Shown here: in pieces, positions 25,741 through 35,800 of the stretch
How the letters are laid out: each line of letters begins with the position of its first letter
How positions within the stretch are numbered: the first letter of the stretch is position 1
NCBI GenBank assembly: GCA_016210045.1
Contig: JACQUX010000017.1
Location: forward strand, 1 to 64,000
Direction: 5' to 3'
Source of the DNA: Deltaproteobacteria bacterium
Lineage (GTDB): Bacteria > UBA10199 > GCA-002796325 > JACPFF01
DNA: 64,000 nucleotides
Notes under the pieces: model-generated
The model's database searches: none
Told to the model about the DNA's origin: nothing
Seen by the model: only the letters and a program-made list of their open reading frames with translations
Made by a program: the position numbers and the translations under genes

Positions 25741-26739
25741 ATGATTATCGGACTGACCGGCAAGAATTGCGCAGGCAAGGGAGAAGCCGCCGTGTATCTC
25801 CAATCGATCGGGTATCAGTATTATTCCCTGTCGGATGCGTTGCGCGAGGCAATGCGGGCGGCGAATATCCCGATTACGCGCGAAGCGCTGATCCGTTTCG
25901 GCACGGAGTTTCGCACGCAGCATGGGCAAGGGGCGTTGGCGGAGCGAGTGTTGCAACAGCTCGATCCGGAAAAAAACTATATCGTCGATTCGATCCGTCA
26001 TCCGCATGAAGTCGCGGCGCTCCGGCGACGGGCCGATTTCGTCCTGCTCTGTGTGACCGCCGCTCCGCAATTGCGCTTCACGCGTATTAAGGCGCGCGGG
26101 CGGGAAAACGATCCGGCTACGTTTGAAGACTTCACGCGCTGTGAACAGGCCGAGAGTGACGGCGGCGCTCCGGCATCGCAACAACTCGACAGCGTGATGG
26201 CGATGGCCGATCACGCCATTGAAAACAATGGGAGTCGGGAACAATTCCAAGAGCGGCTGCGCGAGTGGGTGCGGGTCGTGGCCAGTAATCACGCGCGTCC
26301 CGATTGGCATACGTATTTTATGGAGATCGCTAAAGTGACGGCGCTGCGCAGTAACTGCGTGAAGCGCAAAGTGGCCGCCGTGATCGTGCGTGATCGGCGG
26401 ATCGTGAGCACCGGCTACAACGGGACGCCGCGTGGCATCACGAACTGCAATGAAGGCGGATGTCCCCGCTGCAACCACTTCGGTCAATCCGGCAAAGACT
26501 TGGAGGCGTGTCTCTGTTCGCATGCGGAAGAAAACGCGATCGTTCAAGCCGCGTATCACGGCATGAGTATTAAAGGGGCCACGCTCTATTCCACGTTTTC
26601 TCCGTGCCTGCTCTGCACCAAAATGATCATCAACGCGGGGATCACTGAAGTCGTTTACCAAACCGCGTATCCGCTGGAACAGGTGGCGTTGTCGTTGTTG
26701 CGCGCTGCAGGGGTTTCGGTCACGATGCTCGAGGTGTAA
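25741..26739 (+). CDS. P-loop kinase/deoxycytidylate deaminase fusion
   Basis: Two-domain protein of 332 aa. Residues 1-185 form a P-loop nucleotide/nucleoside kinase-like domain (Walker A GKNCAGKGEA with Lys13; VDSIRHPHEV and RIKARGREND as likely Walker B/LID equivalents), most like dephospho-CoA or dNMP kinases. Residues about 188-330 are a dCMP deaminase: catalytic zinc motif CSHAEENAIV (His261, Glu263) and PCLLC (Cys289, Cys292), plus an extra Cys cluster, CNEGGCPRC, as in T4-type dCMP deaminases. It would convert dCMP (or dCTP) to the deoxyuridine nucleotide. The same domain order occurs in the AvcD/DcdV anti-phage deaminases. It abuts the convergent patatin gene with no gap (TAATTA). 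The start at ATG 25741 directly begins the kinase domain. Confidence 0.88.
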   Translation: MIIGLTGKNCAGKGEAAVYLQSIGYQYYSLSDALREAMRAANIPITREALIRFGTEFRTQHGQGALAERVLQQLDPEKNYIVDSIRHPHEVAALRRRADFVLLCVTAAPQLRFTRIKARGRENDPATFEDFTRCEQAESDGGAPASQQLDSVMAMADHAIENNGSREQFQERLREWVRVVASNHARPDWHTYFMEIAKVTALRSNCVKRKVAAVIVRDRRIVSTGYNGTPRGITNCNEGGCPRCNHFGQSGKDLEACLCSHAEENAIVQAAYHGMSIKGATLYSTFSPCLLCTKMIINAGITEVVYQTAYPLEQVALSLLRAAGVSVTMLEV

Positions 26740-27999
26740 TTACGCTTCCGCTAAGAAGTCCGCCAGTTCGTCGTGTCGGGCCTTCGCGTCGTCGTAGCCG
26801 AGTTGGCAGAGGGTCTTGAGATAATCGGGAAGAAAAAGAAAGTAACTGAGGAACTCCTGACCGCGATGCATATCGACATCGAGGAGTTTCAGTAACATTT
26901 TTTCAAACGCGGAAAAACCGCGCAGTCCGCTGGGACTCGATAACACTTCACCGAAGATTTGGCGCACGTCGCGACTTGGCGAGATCGCGAAGACCTTCAG
27001 CCGTTTCAAGCCACGACTCGCGACATCGCCTTCGATTCCTTCCTTGCGCAGCCACGTGTTGATTCGAGTGAGAAAATCCTTTCCGTAGACCGCTTCTGCC
27101 CATTCGATCACGCGATTAATGCGGGTCATTTGTTTGATGTCGTATTCGAGGCGATCGAGGAAGATCGAACTGAGGATGGTGCCGAAGATTTCGCCCAGCG
27201 TCGGTGGCGTGGTCGGTGCATTCGGTTGGCTGGTCTGTCCGTTCGTCATCCCCATATGCGGATCGTGCATCCCGACAACCAGCACGCGATCCGCGCCCAT
27301 ATGGATCGCCGGAGACATCGGGGTGTTCAAGCGGAGTCCGCCGTCGGCGTAATGGATCCCGCCGATCTCCACCGGCGGAAAGAGGATCGGGATCGCGGCG
27401 CCGGCCATCACGTGTCGCCAATCCACTGGACCAAAGCGGACGACGTAATCGCCGTTGTACGGAACGCTCTCGTGTTTATGGATAAAGAACTCCAGCCGAC
27501 TGGAGTGCATATTGGTGAGTGTCAGGCTCACGCCATGGACGATTTTCCGTTCGATGTTTTCGTGCATTTTGCGCCACGCGACCATGCGTTGCAGGAACTT
27601 CGGAAATGGGGAGGTGTCGACTAATCCCTGAAAATGGATCCCGCCGCTCGTTTCTCCTTCGCCCGGGGTGCGGCGCAGTAAATTGACGGTCATCCCGGTG
27701 ACGGAGCGGGTCAGCAGACGCGCAATGGCGGCCAAGTCGCGGCGATAGATGTTTTCTTGACGGACATTTTCCCAGGCCTTGCGAATCAGGGTGCCTTGGG
27801 CCTGTGGATTTTCGGCGTGACTGGCGAGGAAGCAACTATTGAGTCCTCCCACGGAGGACCCGCAATAGAGTTGAAACGCGCGATTGCGGACCGATGCCGG
27901 CAACGCGGTGCGGAGGTAGTGGACGACGCCGGCCTCGTAGGCGCCACGTGCGCCACCGCCGGAGAGCACAATGCCAAAGGTCAATTCCTGCTTCGCCAT
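26740..27999 (-). CDS. Patatin-like phospholipase
   Basis: Predicted acyl hydrolase of 419 aa. The Ser-Asp dyad is visible: oxyanion-hole GGGARGAYEAG near the N-terminus, nucleophile Ser49 in GSSVG, and Asp219 in YADGGLRLNTP. The patatin domain covers roughly residues 8-260. The remaining 160 residues, with several aromatic helices (EFLSYFLFLPDYLKTLCQLG), are an uncharacterised C-terminal region. No signal peptide is seen, so it is cytoplasmic, membrane-peripheral, or exported by a non-Sec route as for some patatin toxins. It abuts the kinase-deaminase gene tail to tail. Confidence 0.9.
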   Translation of the reverse strand: MAKQELTFGIVLSGGGARGAYEAGVVHYLRTALPASVRNRAFQLYCGSSVGGLNSCFLASHAENPQAQGTLIRKAWENVRQENIYRRDLAAIARLLTRSVTGMTVNLLRRTPGEGETSGGIHFQGLVDTSPFPKFLQRMVAWRKMHENIERKIVHGVSLTLTNMHSSRLEFFIHKHESVPYNGDYVVRFGPVDWRHVMAGAAIPILFPPVEIGGIHYADGGLRLNTPMSPAIHMGADRVLVVGMHDPHMGMTNGQTSQPNAPTTPPTLGEIFGTILSSIFLDRLEYDIKQMTRINRVIEWAEAVYGKDFLTRINTWLRKEGIEGDVASRGLKRLKVFAISPSRDVRQIFGEVLSSPSGLRGFSAFEKMLLKLLDVDMHRGQEFLSYFLFLPDYLKTLCQLGYDDAKARHDELADFLAEA

Positions 28000-28058
28000 C
28001 GGATTCAGTGTAACACGGCGCAGCAAGAATCAAAAATACTGAAATCATAAGAAAATAA

Positions 28059-28955
28059 TCATGCAGAGGGTGACGCTGCTTCATGATGCCGGGAGAAAAA
28101 CGTCCAGATCATTTCATTCGCCGGGATCAGCGGAGCCGCAGTGCCGATCAGACGTTCAGGAAGAATGGGTCGGCCGCCGGGCCAGACGTGTCCCATTCCG
28201 GCAATCGTATAAAACAGCACCTCGCTCTGTCCTCGGCCCGGACCGAAGCGGAATGCGGAGACGCCGTCGATATTGGTGCTGTATGGCGTCGGTGTTGGTG
28301 GGCACCCCAACAAAGCGGCCCACTGCGCCACCGAATCGGTAACTGGCGGTCGCGGACCCATCGCACCCCACGGCAGAACGAGGTCGCCACCGGCGAGCGG
28401 CGTGACCGGGTCGGCGCTGCCGATCAGATAAAGGAGCGGGATGGGGCGTGGCAGGCAGTTCGCCGGGACGGAGAGGTATCCCGCCACGCCGGCGATCGCA
28501 GCGATCCGTGCCCCACGTTCTACGCCAAACCGGAGCGTCATCGAACAGCCGTTCGAGATCCCAACCAGATAAATGCGCTGCGGATCAATTGGATGCTGGC
28601 GGACGACGTCGTCGATCACTGCATCCAGGAAGCCAACGTCGTCGATCTGCCGTTTCCCGGAATGGAATCGGCCGGTGCCGTCATTCCAGGTCTGTGGATT
28701 TTTCAAGAACTGTGGCGGGCGCGTCGGATCGGGGCGAGAAGCCTCGGGAAATGCGAGATAAAATCCATATTTTTCGGCGGTCGCGGCCCAACCGGTCTCC
28801 TGCATCGCATACCGCGCCGTTCCCCCGGCGCCGTGGAGCATGATGAGCAGCGGTCGTGGGCCGGCTGTGCCGTGCAGGGCCGTTGGGGTATGGAGCAGGT
28901 AGTGGCGCGGCTGCTCGCCGACCATGAGGATGCGGGCCTGGGGCCGTGGGTGCAT
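28059..28955 (-). CDS. PHB-depolymerase/LpqC-like esterase
   Basis: Alpha/beta-hydrolase of 298 aa resembling polyhydroxybutyrate depolymerases and feruloyl-esterase-like proteins. It has the oxyanion region LIMLHGAGGTA, the nucleophile elbow GISNGCSM (Ser134), the acid region GSADPVTPL and the C-terminal GHVWPGG carrying the catalytic His. The family is usually secreted, but from ATG 28955 there is no signal peptide; an ATG at 28925 would shorten it by ten residues without changing that. The substrate cannot be read from the sequence. It is on the same strand as the patatin, with a 59-base gap. Confidence 0.87.
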   Translation of the reverse strand: MHPRPQARILMVGEQPRHYLLHTPTALHGTAGPRPLLIMLHGAGGTARYAMQETGWAATAEKYGFYLAFPEASRPDPTRPPQFLKNPQTWNDGTGRFHSGKRQIDDVGFLDAVIDDVVRQHPIDPQRIYLVGISNGCSMTLRFGVERGARIAAIAGVAGYLSVPANCLPRPIPLLYLIGSADPVTPLAGGDLVLPWGAMGPRPPVTDSVAQWAALLGCPPTPTPYSTNIDGVSAFRFGPGRGQSEVLFYTIAGMGHVWPGGRPILPERLIGTAAPLIPANEMIWTFFSRHHEAASPSA

Positions 28956-29038
28956 GTGTTCATGCTGTTGATGATTTAAAAAAAATACGCAACTTATTCG
29001 GTGGAAACTTCGATAACCATTCTACCAGGAGAGAGTGC

Positions 29039-29842
29039 ATGCGGGTACGTTGTGGTGGAGGGTTGAAGCGGCTGGTTGCGGGGAGCGGGTCGTCGCGTCA
29101 GGGGCGGAGCGTTGCGGTTATCTCGCCCCCCAGACCGCCTGATCTGCTTCGCTTTGCGCGTGACACTGGGATTGTAGCGGGCCCCCGACGTGTTTGGCAA
29201 AAAACCCCAGGACAATCCTTTGGTGCTGTTGTAAAGTTCGGCTCGTACCAGAGCGGTCGGGGGGCGCGGGGACCTATGGGACCGAAAGGAGGAGGCGAGG
29301 GGCCGTCGGATCTAGTCGGGATCGTCCTGGGGGCGAGTGACCCGGCGCAGCGACAGTCACGGATCGAAAGATTTATCCGGACCTGGTGTCAGGAACTGAG
29401 CGTTTTGCACCCCGATCGAGAAGTTGCTGCGATACACGACTCCCTTGTTGCGACCCCGCAATATTTTCACGAATGGTTCTATCACGAATGCGTGTTGAAC
29501 ATTCCGTTGGCCAGATTGGTGGGTGTGACTTGCAATCTGATCGCCCAGGACTCTCCGTTGCGGAACGATCCGGAAATGGAGCGTTTGATGCAGCAATGCC
29601 TTACAGCCGAGAAGTTCCGCAGCATGTTGCCGACACTTCGGAGCACGATTGCGACGGCGTGGGAGCAATTTCCTGATCCCCGCACGAGCTTTGCTACGGA
29701 GTGGCCGACTATCCGGGAACGCATCAAGTCGCTGCCAGTTCTGGTAGTAGAAAATCTCCGAGCCAAAGGGCTGGGCGACGTAACGCTCTTTTTATTGCAC
29801 CGCTTGGGTGTGACCACTCGCAGTTATCCCGGGGCGGACTGA
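29039..29842 (+). CDS. Orphan protein with basic N-terminus
   Basis: No family recognised. From ATG 29039, preceded by AGGAGAG, it is 267 aa. The first 100 residues are Arg/Gly/Ser/Pro-rich (MRVRCGGGLKRLVAGSGSSR) and probably disordered. Residues about 105-265 form an alpha-helical domain (QRQSRIERFIRTWCQELSVL, TPQYFHEWFYHECVLNIP). No signal peptide is seen. The last 51 bases overlap the end of the convergent 2222-aa gene, so one of the two ends may be shorter than modelled. It opens the orphan island that runs to 38556. Confidence 0.65.
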   Translation: MRVRCGGGLKRLVAGSGSSRQGRSVAVISPPRPPDLLRFARDTGIVAGPRRVWQKTPGQSFGAVVKFGSYQSGRGARGPMGPKGGGEGPSDLVGIVLGASDPAQRQSRIERFIRTWCQELSVLHPDREVAAIHDSLVATPQYFHEWFYHECVLNIPLARLVGVTCNLIAQDSPLRNDPEMERLMQQCLTAEKFRSMLPTLRSTIATAWEQFPDPRTSFATEWPTIRERIKSLPVLVVENLRAKGLGDVTLFLLHRLGVTTRSYPGAD

Positions 29843-32800
29843 GTTCCAACCCAACAATGCCGTTGTCGACTCGCGCCAACTGAGTCCGCTATCGAACACT
29901 ACATGTTCGGACCCATCACGCGTCGCATACCAGTGTCCCTGCCGTTTTATCAGGATCGTGTTTTCGTAGTCGCCGTTGGGGAGTTGAACCACGACCTTCA
30001 CATGCCTGGTCCGGGTCCAACGTGTGGCCTCTTCCGGGGATGACGAGGTATCGGTGAGTGCGCCGAGCTCTGTGATGACCTGTTGAATCAGCTGATCACG
30101 GTGCCGAGCAGTCGAGAGGGGGCGATTCCCACTACCATCCCGGAACGTGAGAATGACCAGACCATCTCCGTCGGCCCCGCGTCCCTCCATAAAATCGTGC
30201 TGTGTGACTTGTCGAAAGGCCCTCGCCAGTTCTTTATTGAACGGTCGTGTCGCATCGAGGTTCTTGGTCTCCACGGTCAACTGCCCGGTCACTTGGCCGT
30301 CGGCCCCGATCGCTTGTACCACCCACTCCGGGACGAGGTTACGCCCATCGCGATCCTCAGGGGGGATGGTGATCCGATACGTCCCTGGCGTTGCCGCACA
30401 TTCCTTGATGGTGTTCAGTAAGTGCTTGTATTCGGCCTGCGCCGCACGATCCCCACTGATGGCCTTGTAGATGATCCCGACCGGGGCCCCGTGCACAGTC
30501 ACAACCCCGGAGCCGGTGGGCGTCGGCTGTTTGCCGAGGAGGCTGTTGATGTTTTGCAGTGCGTCATGAATTTTGTCAGCATGGAACTCGTTTATCAGCC
30601 GGACCCACTCAAAGGCATTGTCCCCAGTGGAACGATTATGCCAGTTCTTTACGCCGAGGGGGCCGTTGCCGCCGGGGCTCTCCGAAAAATTCCCCATGTT
30701 GGATAAGGCCTGCGTGGCAATGCTCGGCCCGTCCGGAAACTGGTCAACATAGTCTCGCAGACGTTCCACAGTCCCGATCCATTGTTGATGCCACTCTGCT
30801 CCAAGATAGGGATCGAGCGCCGCCCGTTGTGCCGCGTATCGGGCACGTGTTGCTTCCGCCGCTGCCCGCTCGTCGACATCTAATGTCTTTGCGAGTTGCG
30901 CGGCTGCTTTGGCCTCTTTTTCGGCGAATGTGCGTTCATAAGCCTCGGCGTGTCGCATCGCCGTTCTCCATAAGCGGCCGATGCTTCTGACTTGTGGGTC
31001 GGTTGGACCGGTAATGCCGATGGCCTGACTTGCTTCGAAGGTCAGATATTCGATTACGATCGGCTCTAAGACATTGCGGGGGAGCGGCGGGAGCTTGGGC
31101 CTCTCATAATGTGGGGTGTACCCTTTCTCTCGATTGAGCATGATCTTGCCAGACGGAGTAGTGACGACGATGCGCTCCGCGCCGGCCCACAACGCCTGTC
31201 GTGTCAAGCCTCCGAGGGCATTGGCTAACTCTGGCGTGAGTGGCGGTGTTTCAATCTCGACCACGGCGCCGCGCAACTGTTCCGGCGGGAGGGCCGCCGC
31301 GACTTCGACAGCAGTACGAAGGGGCGCGGAGGGATCTTTTGTGGCTTTGCCGTTGGTCTTATTCGTGATGACGACGCGCCGACCGGTGCCGGCGCCTGTG
31401 ACTTGGATGCGTCCTCCACCCGGTAAGTCGACGAGTAATTCTCCAGCCGTTGCCGCTACGATACCACGAGCCTCCCCGTTACCAAACCCATTGACTGCGG
31501 TCCGTCCTTTCGTGAGCACGACGGTCTTGGCTGGGTCCACAGTATTGCTGCCATTGCGCATGCGTAATATCACGCGTCCGTCGGCAGGGAAGGTTCGTGG
31601 TGCGAGTGTTGCCACTGCCTTGTCGAGATCCGCACCGGCTCCAAAATCGAGGGTGAGGGTGTTGCCGTCCTGTGAAAAATTTTCCAGGCCCGCGGTTTCG
31701 AGCGCTTCCAGTCGCCCCTCCAAGTGAGCAAGCAGGAGCGTAGCAGTGGTTGGCGCCGCGGGCTTCGGCGCAGCAACGGGCGCGGTACGGGGTGCAGCAG
31801 GCGGGGGCGTCGATTCGACACGGCGTGTTGGTTCGGGATGAGCGGTCGGCGTGTCCGTAGCGCGTGGGACGCTGGGCGGTGGTGTGGGCGCCGCGTGCTG
31901 GGCGAGTGGCGGCGTCGGGCGCCCCGTTATGCCTGCGGGCTGGGCAACGGGAGCAGGGGATGGCGGGGCCGGGGGCGGTGCAACGGGTTTAGGCGCGGCT
32001 GCAACCGCCGGGGGTGCATTTGCCTCCGGAGCGAGGTCGTGCGCCCATCGATTCAATTCGGTCGTCGCGGTGTCCAAGTCGCCACGTCGAATGGCTGCAA
32101 TGATATCGTTATTCGCATCGACATGGTCGTCTCCGCATCCTTGCGCCCGACTCTGATCCCACAGGGTTTGCCGCATCTTGGCCAGCGCCCGTCCTGGTTC
32201 GATCCCGAGATTGGTCGCGACGAAACGGTCGACTGGTGTCAGCGCTGCCGGCGCGGGTGGCGCATTGGGCGGCGGTGCGGTGGCAATGGGCGCGGGGACT
32301 GTGGCGGATGACAGTTCCCAGTCGAGGGCCTCCGCCCATTCGTTGAGGCGTACTTTAGCGGCCTCGAGTTGGCCCTGCCGAATCATGGTATCGACTTGCC
32401 GGTTGGTAAACTGGTAGTGGTCTTGCTCCTCTCCTGTGGCGTGCCAAAGGGTGCTGCGCAATTGGCTTAATGCATCGGCGGGCGCAAGCTCCGGATGCGC
32501 TTCGAGGAAGGCATCGACGCGGGAGCGCCCGCGGCCGATGGTGCCGAAGACCAGCGGCCCGGCCGCGAGGACATTCCCGCCGCCGATCGCGTGGGCCGCG
32601 CCGCTCAGTGCGCCAATTCCGCCGATCACCGCGGCCACGGCCGGGAGGTACGGTTCGAGGTGGCTGAGCCACGGGGCCAAGTCAACGATGGCCGAGCGGG
32701 CTCGGTGGAGCAAATCTCCCAGCAGTCCGCTGTATGAAGTGGCCGCCGGTTCGTCGGTCGGTGTTGTACGGCGCGGGGCGGGGCGGAGCAGGATGTCGTC

Positions 32801-35800
32801 CGTGTGGTCACCGCTCCCGCCGCGCCGGGGGACGCGATAGACGCCGTGGCCTAAATCTTCGGCCCCGAGCCGGGTCAGTTCACCGGCCAGAGCCGCCCTG
32901 AGTTCCGGATCATATTCGTATTCCCCATCCCGTTTGACGATGCGGCCGTCGCGGAGCGCGCTCCACCAGACGTTCGCATGCTCGAGCGTTGCCTCGGTGG
33001 CCTCGATTGCGGCTACGTCCTGATTGAAGTTGGTGACCCCAGCCGGCGAACCGGCTAATTGCGGATAGTGGCGCAGTAAGGCCTGCCGCTCGCGCATCAG
33101 TCGCATCAGTTCACGATGGGTCTGTGTGACTTGGCGCAAGCTCTCCGGCCGCGTTCCATCCGGATCGCGTTGCACTAGTTCCGTCAAGGACCTCATCGCC
33201 GCGGTGGTTCGCTGTTCCAGTTGAGTCAAGCGGCCGGCCAAATCAGTGCCGAGTGTGAGTTTCAAGACGCCGTCGCGCGCGTGGGCCAGCCAGGGGCGGG
33301 CCATCGCGTTGCCGATCTTGAGACATGTCAGGAGTTGCGTCTGGTATGGTATTGAAGTGGTTGTTTCATCCAGAACATGTCCCAAATCGACAGGGTGCCC
33401 ATCGGCTAATGTGCGGGCAGTGTGATCAATCGGTGTCCAGATGAAGAGCATTGCCGCCAGTTCGGCGGCATAATCGGCCGCGCCCCACGCCACGCGGTTT
33501 CCAAACTGTTTCCCCAATTGGGTCATCCGTTCCACGATGCGGGCCTTCGCCACCTGATTCAGCACGAGTTGTCCGGCCCTCATGGCCAGCTGCCCTTCAT
33601 TGACCAAACCGGTCACGGCCTGTTGATACAGTCGTGCCATCCGCACGGACTGCACGCCTTGGCCGACGAGGCGAATAAAGCGCGACATCCCCCAGAAACT
33701 GCCGACTTCGAGTGCCCAACCACTGAGACCATCGGGCAACGCGTCGCCAAATGCGGCATGGTTGCCGAGTTGGATTAACGCCGTCGCGCTGACGATTTCG
33801 GTAGCGCTGGCCAGGACCGGAGCCGCCTCGGCGAGTCCGAGGGCGAGCGTGGTTCCTTCCACACTGGCGGCGGCGAGTGATGCGAGGCCACAACTGCCGA
33901 TGATAATGAGCGGACCGAGGAGGAGGCGGGCAATTAAATCGCGATCGAGGCGGTCTTGATATTCGCGAAAGATCGTTTGATGGCGGGGCGACTGACTGGC
34001 CTGCAACACGAAGGCATTGGCCCGGCGGAGGTGTTCAGTCGCAGCTGTAAAGTCGCCATGCGCCATCGCTGCGCTGGCCTGATGGCTAGCAGTGCGCGCA
34101 GCGCCGACATATTGCTGCAGCAATGCCAAGCTGCGGACGTAGCCTTCGGCCCCATCATTGCGCAGATACAAGCCGACACCGGTGTACATTTGATCGAGGT
34201 CCGCGATCGCTTGATCCATCGTGCCAATGTCAGCACGGAGTGTGTCTCGCTGTGCGGTAGCAGCGGCCTTGGTGTAGCGGGCAGCGCGGGATTCGGCCGA
34301 GAGTGCGGAGTCGGCGAGCGTCTCCTGGGCGGCGGTCCAAGTCACGGCCCACCCCATCGGGCCCGACGCTGCCAGTGTCTCGATGGTGTCGTGTTGCCCG
34401 TTCATCACGTGGGCGCGGGCCGCGGCCGGGAGCGCTGATTCGAGGCAGTTGAGATGGTCGGCGAGTGTTGCGAGTGTCGCAGTTGCTGTGGTGTCACTGA
34501 GGTGTCCGGCGGCAAGCTTCAAGTCGTGTTGCACGGCCACCAGTAGGCCACCAGGATCGGAGGCGTCGATGAAGGCCTCGTTGGATTGTGCCGCCCGATA
34601 GGCCTCTTCGTTCGATGAGTCGACGGTCTCGAAGCGGCCTTCATCACTGCGAAATGCGCTATGTTCCACCGATTCGATGGTGCGCCGGGGGCGGATCCAC
34701 GGATCGAGCCAGGTGTGCAGCAAGCGGGTCGGTTCTTGGGGCCATGCTTCGGCCAATGTTTTGAGATAGGCGTCGCGGGCGGCCGGGGTCTTGACGGCGT
34801 CCGGGTTTGCGAGCAGTGCAATCGTCAGCAAATTTTCTGACGTGGGTGCCGATAGTACGCGGGCACGCAACGTGTCGAGTTCGGTCGCCAAGCGTGTGGC
34901 ATGTTCGCGCGTGACGGCCAGATAGGCCTGTACTTCCACGGCCGTCGGGGGTGGAATACGAGCGGCCAACGCGGCGGCGCCGGAACGGAGGGCCCGGAGT
35001 TCCTGCATGTCGTGGAGCGCGGCGGTTGGCATGCTGAGGGCCGTCGGGTCGGCGTCGGGGGCGGAGGGCGTTGCCTTGGCCTCGGCGGCGCGGGTCATCG
35101 CCTGGAGGGTCGGTATCGCGGCTGCACGCCTCCGGGTCTGATATGTCAGGAAGTCGTAGCTCCCATACAGTTCGAGTGGGGCATCGCTGGGGCCGCTGTC
35201 GGGGTTCACGGTCGTTACCAGGTCGAGTTCCGTGAAGGCATGGTCCCACGCGACTTGGGCGGTTGGATCGAGATCGATATATGCACGCATCAGTGGGAAT
35301 GAGCGCAAGAACTCGACCGGATGCAGGGTGTCGGCGTGTCGCCAGTCTTCTTCCTGGATGAGTCGTCCCGTGCACGGACTCATACCGACCTCTTCGGGTA
35401 GGCCATAGTCGCACAGTCCCAAGTTTCCGGTGCTAGTTTGATCGGCCCACCCGATCGTGACGCCCACCAACGGCGCGACGTGGGCCTGCAGGCGAGCGCG
35501 ATACGCAGTCACCGCAGCTACGTGTTTGCTCCAGGTCTCCACGGTCGCGATATGGCGACGCACGGTGTCGCGTTCTTGGTCGTTATCTGCTGCGACGGCG
35601 CGCAGCCATTCCTCGCGGACTCGGACGCTTGCGGCGCGGACCTGTGGGCCCTTGTCGTGTGGCGGCGGGAGCGGTAGCGTTAGGATCTGTTCCAACGTCG
35701 CGAGGTCGTCGGCGGCTTGCTCGACTTGGAGCCGCAGCCCTGCCACTTCGGCGTCGGACGGCTGTTCGGCGTCGGCCAAGTCCGCTAATCGTTCCCGCCA

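Noticed and set aside
29039-29842. Immunity partner for a toxin-like giant protein
   Set aside because: The gene is convergent with, not downstream of, the 2222-aa gene, and the toxin assignment is itself unproven, so an immunity role cannot be supported.
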